A DNA stretch of 8,521 bases from an uncultured Lachnospiraceae bacterium (GTDB lineage: Bacteria > Bacillota > Clostridia > Lachnospirales > Lachnospiraceae), in NCBI GenBank assembly GCA_948468325.1, contig CAOKHR010000089.1:1-8521 (forward strand). Direction: 5' to 3'. Position numbers and translations under genes: made by a program. Each line of letters starts with the position of its first letter. The first letter of the stretch is position 1. Shown here piece by piece: positions 7,371 to 8,521 of the stretch. Below the pieces are notes generated by a model. That model was given only the letters and a program-made list of their open reading frames with translations, was not told the DNA's origin and did no database searches.

Positions 7371-7408
7371 AAAACGGCAGCAGGGCTACAATGCTTTGCT
7401 GCTGTTTT
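7371..7408 (+). terminator. Intrinsic terminator after the GH110 gene
   Basis: Bases 7371-7386 (AAAACGGCAGCAGGGC) pair with 7393-7408 (GCTTTGCTGCTGTTTT) as a 16-base-pair stem with three G-U wobbles. The loop is six bases. The T run is short (TTTTCCTC), but four T residues close the stem against an A run, as in many bidirectional terminators. It lies 22 bases after the GH110 stop. It also overlaps the upstream extension of the next reading frame, which argues against a start there. Confidence 0.75.
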
Positions 7409-7446
7409 CCTCATTGCCCGCGGGAATAAACGACAGGAGGCATCAA

Positions 7447-8181
7447 ATGAAACAAAAAACAGCTCTGATCACAGGAGCTTCCAGAGGCATCGGCCAGGCT
7501 GCCGCTTATGCCCTCGCAAAGGAAGGCTGCCATCTCGTTTTAAACTGCATACATTCCATTAGCGGGCTTGAAGCTTTCGCAAAAACATTAGAAGAAGAAT
7601 TTCATATAAAAACACTTTGCTGCTGCGGCGATGCCGGCAGCTATGCATTTGTCTGCCAAATGTTTGAAGAAATTCATAAATTCTGCAATGGCATTGATAT
7701 TTTAATCAATAATGCCGGTGTTTCTTATATCGGACTGCTCAGTGAAATGTCTTATGATGACTGGACGCATGTTTTAAATACAAATCTGACTTCTGTTTTT
7801 TCCTGCTGTAAATGTGCAATACCCCATATGGTTTCACAAAAATCAGGAAAAATCATCAATATTTCATCTGACTGGGGAATTTACGGCGCATCCTGTGAAG
7901 TTTCTTATTCTGCATCCAAAGGCGGCGTCAACGCTTTTACAAAAGCCCTGGCAAAAGAACTGGCGCCAAGCAATATTCAGGTAAATGCTGTCGCTTTCGG
8001 CGTGATAGACACAGATATGAATGCAGAATTTAACGCATCCGAGCGAATGCAGCTAGAAGAAGAGATTCCTGCCGGTTATTTTGCCAGGCCCGAAGACGCC
8101 GCAGAGTTCATCCTTCAGCTTGTTCATGCACCGTCCTATCTTACCGGCCAGATTATTAGTTTTGACGGCGGATGGTTTTAA
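7447..8181 (+). CDS. ymfI: SDR-family reductase, probable elongation factor P 5-aminopentanone reductase
   Basis: This is a classical NAD(P)H-dependent short-chain reductase of 244 residues. ATG 7447 is chosen because AGGAGG (7435-7440) precedes it by six bases and the cofactor motif then starts at residue 9. Visible motifs are TGASRGIG (9-16), NNAG (88-91), catalytic S141 and Y154-x-x-x-K158, and the end TGQIISFDGGWF. The segment WGIYGASCEVSYSASKGG and AFGVIDTDMN (183-192) resembles the clostridial YmfI group more than FabG. YmfI reduces 5-aminopentanone-modified EF-P, a step in EF-P maturation that helps translation of proline runs. F184 stands where FabG has the proline of its PG motif. 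FabG or another 3-oxoacyl reductase remains the main alternative. A GC palindrome, CCCGCGGG (7417-7424), lies between the upstream terminator and the ribosome site. I see no convincing promoter in the 98-base gap, so readthrough may contribute to expression. Confidence 0.75.
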   Translation: MKQKTALITGASRGIGQAAAYALAKEGCHLVLNCIHSISGLEAFAKTLEEEFHIKTLCCCGDAGSYAFVCQMFEEIHKFCNGIDILINNAGVSYIGLLSEMSYDDWTHVLNTNLTSVFSCCKCAIPHMVSQKSGKIINISSDWGIYGASCEVSYSASKGGVNAFTKALAKELAPSNIQVNAVAFGVIDTDMNAEFNASERMQLEEEIPAGYFARPEDAAEFILQLVHAPSYLTGQIISFDGGWF

Positions 8182-8220
8182 TCATGTTTATGGTTTTTAT
8201 TGTATGATTTTCTTTTCTTT
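8180..8220 (+). terminator. Possible weak terminator after the reductase gene
   Basis: AATCAT (8180-8185) can pair with ATGATT (8204-8209), extended by two wobble pairs, and a T-rich run follows (TTTTCTTTTCTTT). The stem is AT-rich with a loop of more than ten bases, so it would be weak. It overlaps the -35 region of the next promoter. Confidence 0.3.
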
Positions 8221-8228
8221 GCTATAAT
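8200..8228 (+). promoter_or_regulatory. Promoter of the exported-protein gene at 8260
   Basis: A perfect TATAAT (8223-8228) is preceded by TTGTAT (8200-8205) with a 17-base spacer. The -35 box matches only its first three bases. Transcription would begin near 8235, giving a short leader with the ribosome binding site AAGGGGG at 8246-8252. Confidence 0.65.
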
Positions 8229-8240
8229 TATAGTAATTAT
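8224..8240 (+). repeat. Inverted repeat overlapping the -10 box
   Basis: ATAATTA (8224-8230) and TAATTAT (8234-8240) are perfect inverted copies around TAG. They cover the -10 box and the predicted start point, a position typical of repressor operators. The sequence is purely AT, so chance symmetry is quite possible. Confidence 0.3.
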
Positions 8241-8259
8241 TATACAAGGGGGTTTTCTC

Positions 8260-8521
8260 ATGAAACGATTAAAAAAAGCATTTGCTCTGATTCTGACAGG
8301 TTTTCTCTTTATTGGCTGTATGGGAAATTCCACGCTGGAGCAGGCTTATGCTGCCGGAAACATATCTATGGAATTTGGTCTGCAATACGGTGCGGAAGAC
8401 TTTGCAGACACAACATTCAACGGTTCTGATGTTTTTGAAATTCCAGAGCAAAATATCGGGCTTTTCCGTGATAATATCAAGACCGCAAGTTCATTAGATA
8501 TATCCATAACATTTAAAGTAA
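8260..8521 (+). CDS. Exported protein of unknown function, partial (3' end cut by window)
   Basis: The frame opens at ATG 8260, seven bases after AAGGGGG, and is still open at the window end after 87 codons. The N-terminus is a clear export signal: MKRLKKAF, then a hydrophobic core to residue 18. Two cleavage routes are possible: a signal peptidase I site after AYA (about residue 31), or a lipoprotein site at FIGC with cysteine 20. Phenylalanine at the -3 position makes the lipobox weak, so type I is slightly favoured. The mature part begins with alternating polar and hydrophobic residues (NISMEFGLQYGAEDF, then SSLDISITFKV), suggesting beta structure. I do not recognise the family. The gene has its own promoter and so seems independent of the reductase. 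Confidence 0.8.
   Translation, partial: MKRLKKAFALILTGFLFIGCMGNSTLEQAYAAGNISMEFGLQYGAEDFADTTFNGSDVFEIPEQNIGLFRDNIKTASSLDISITFKV

Noticed and set aside
7357..7446. 30-residue N-terminal extension of the reductase
   Set aside because: It is encoded by the terminator hairpin and lacks a ribosome site. SDR proteins begin just before the TGxxxGxG motif, which fits ATG 7447.

Overview
The window looks like chromosomal DNA of a low-to-moderate GC, gut-type Firmicute, most plausibly a member of the Lachnospiraceae or a related clostridial family. The grounds are AG-rich Shine-Dalgarno sequences with sigma-A-like promoters, a glutamate dehydrogenase very close in layout to that of Clostridium symbiosum, and a large secreted carbohydrate-active protein with FIVAR repeats and a BspA-type leucine-rich C-terminus. 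No phage, transposase, CRISPR array, tRNA or rRNA was seen.

Layout. Bases 1-1260 are a decayed area. It holds a short unidentified coding remnant, a GNAT acetyltransferase gene with no usable start and a one-base frameshift (205-652), and a second GNAT gene lacking its C-terminal end and with a damaged acetyl-CoA loop (806-1213). On the minus strand, 1333-2667 is an intact NADP-type glutamate dehydrogenase (gdhA) with its own promoter, ribosome binding site and a strand-specific intrinsic terminator. A divergent intergenic region (2668-3010) carries the gdhA promoter and, facing the other way, a promoter and about 110-base leader for the main gene.

The centre of the window (3011-7348) is one 1445-residue secreted protein. 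Its order is signal peptide, GH110-type beta-helix alpha-1,3-galactosidase domain, Ig-like (Big_2-like) and cadherin-like domains, an NPCBM/CBM51 module, an InlB-B-like repeat, three FIVAR modules and a BspA-like LRR tail. GH110 enzymes remove terminal alpha-1,3-galactose (blood group B, linear alpha-Gal), and CBM51 modules are known to bind galactose or A/B antigens. The protein therefore reads as a host-glycan (mucin) degrading surface enzyme. Its leader contains GAAAGGAGG far from any start codon, resembling the mRNA-stabilising STAB-SD of Bacillus thuringiensis cry3A.

After a strong hairpin terminator come a 244-residue short-chain dehydrogenase, probably the YmfI-type elongation factor P 5-aminopentanone reductase (7447-8181), and, under a separate promoter, the first 87 codons of an unidentified exported protein cut by the window edge (8260-8521). 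The genes do not form one obvious pathway. gdhA and the reductase are housekeeping genes, and the GH110 protein stands as a single-gene transcription unit between them.
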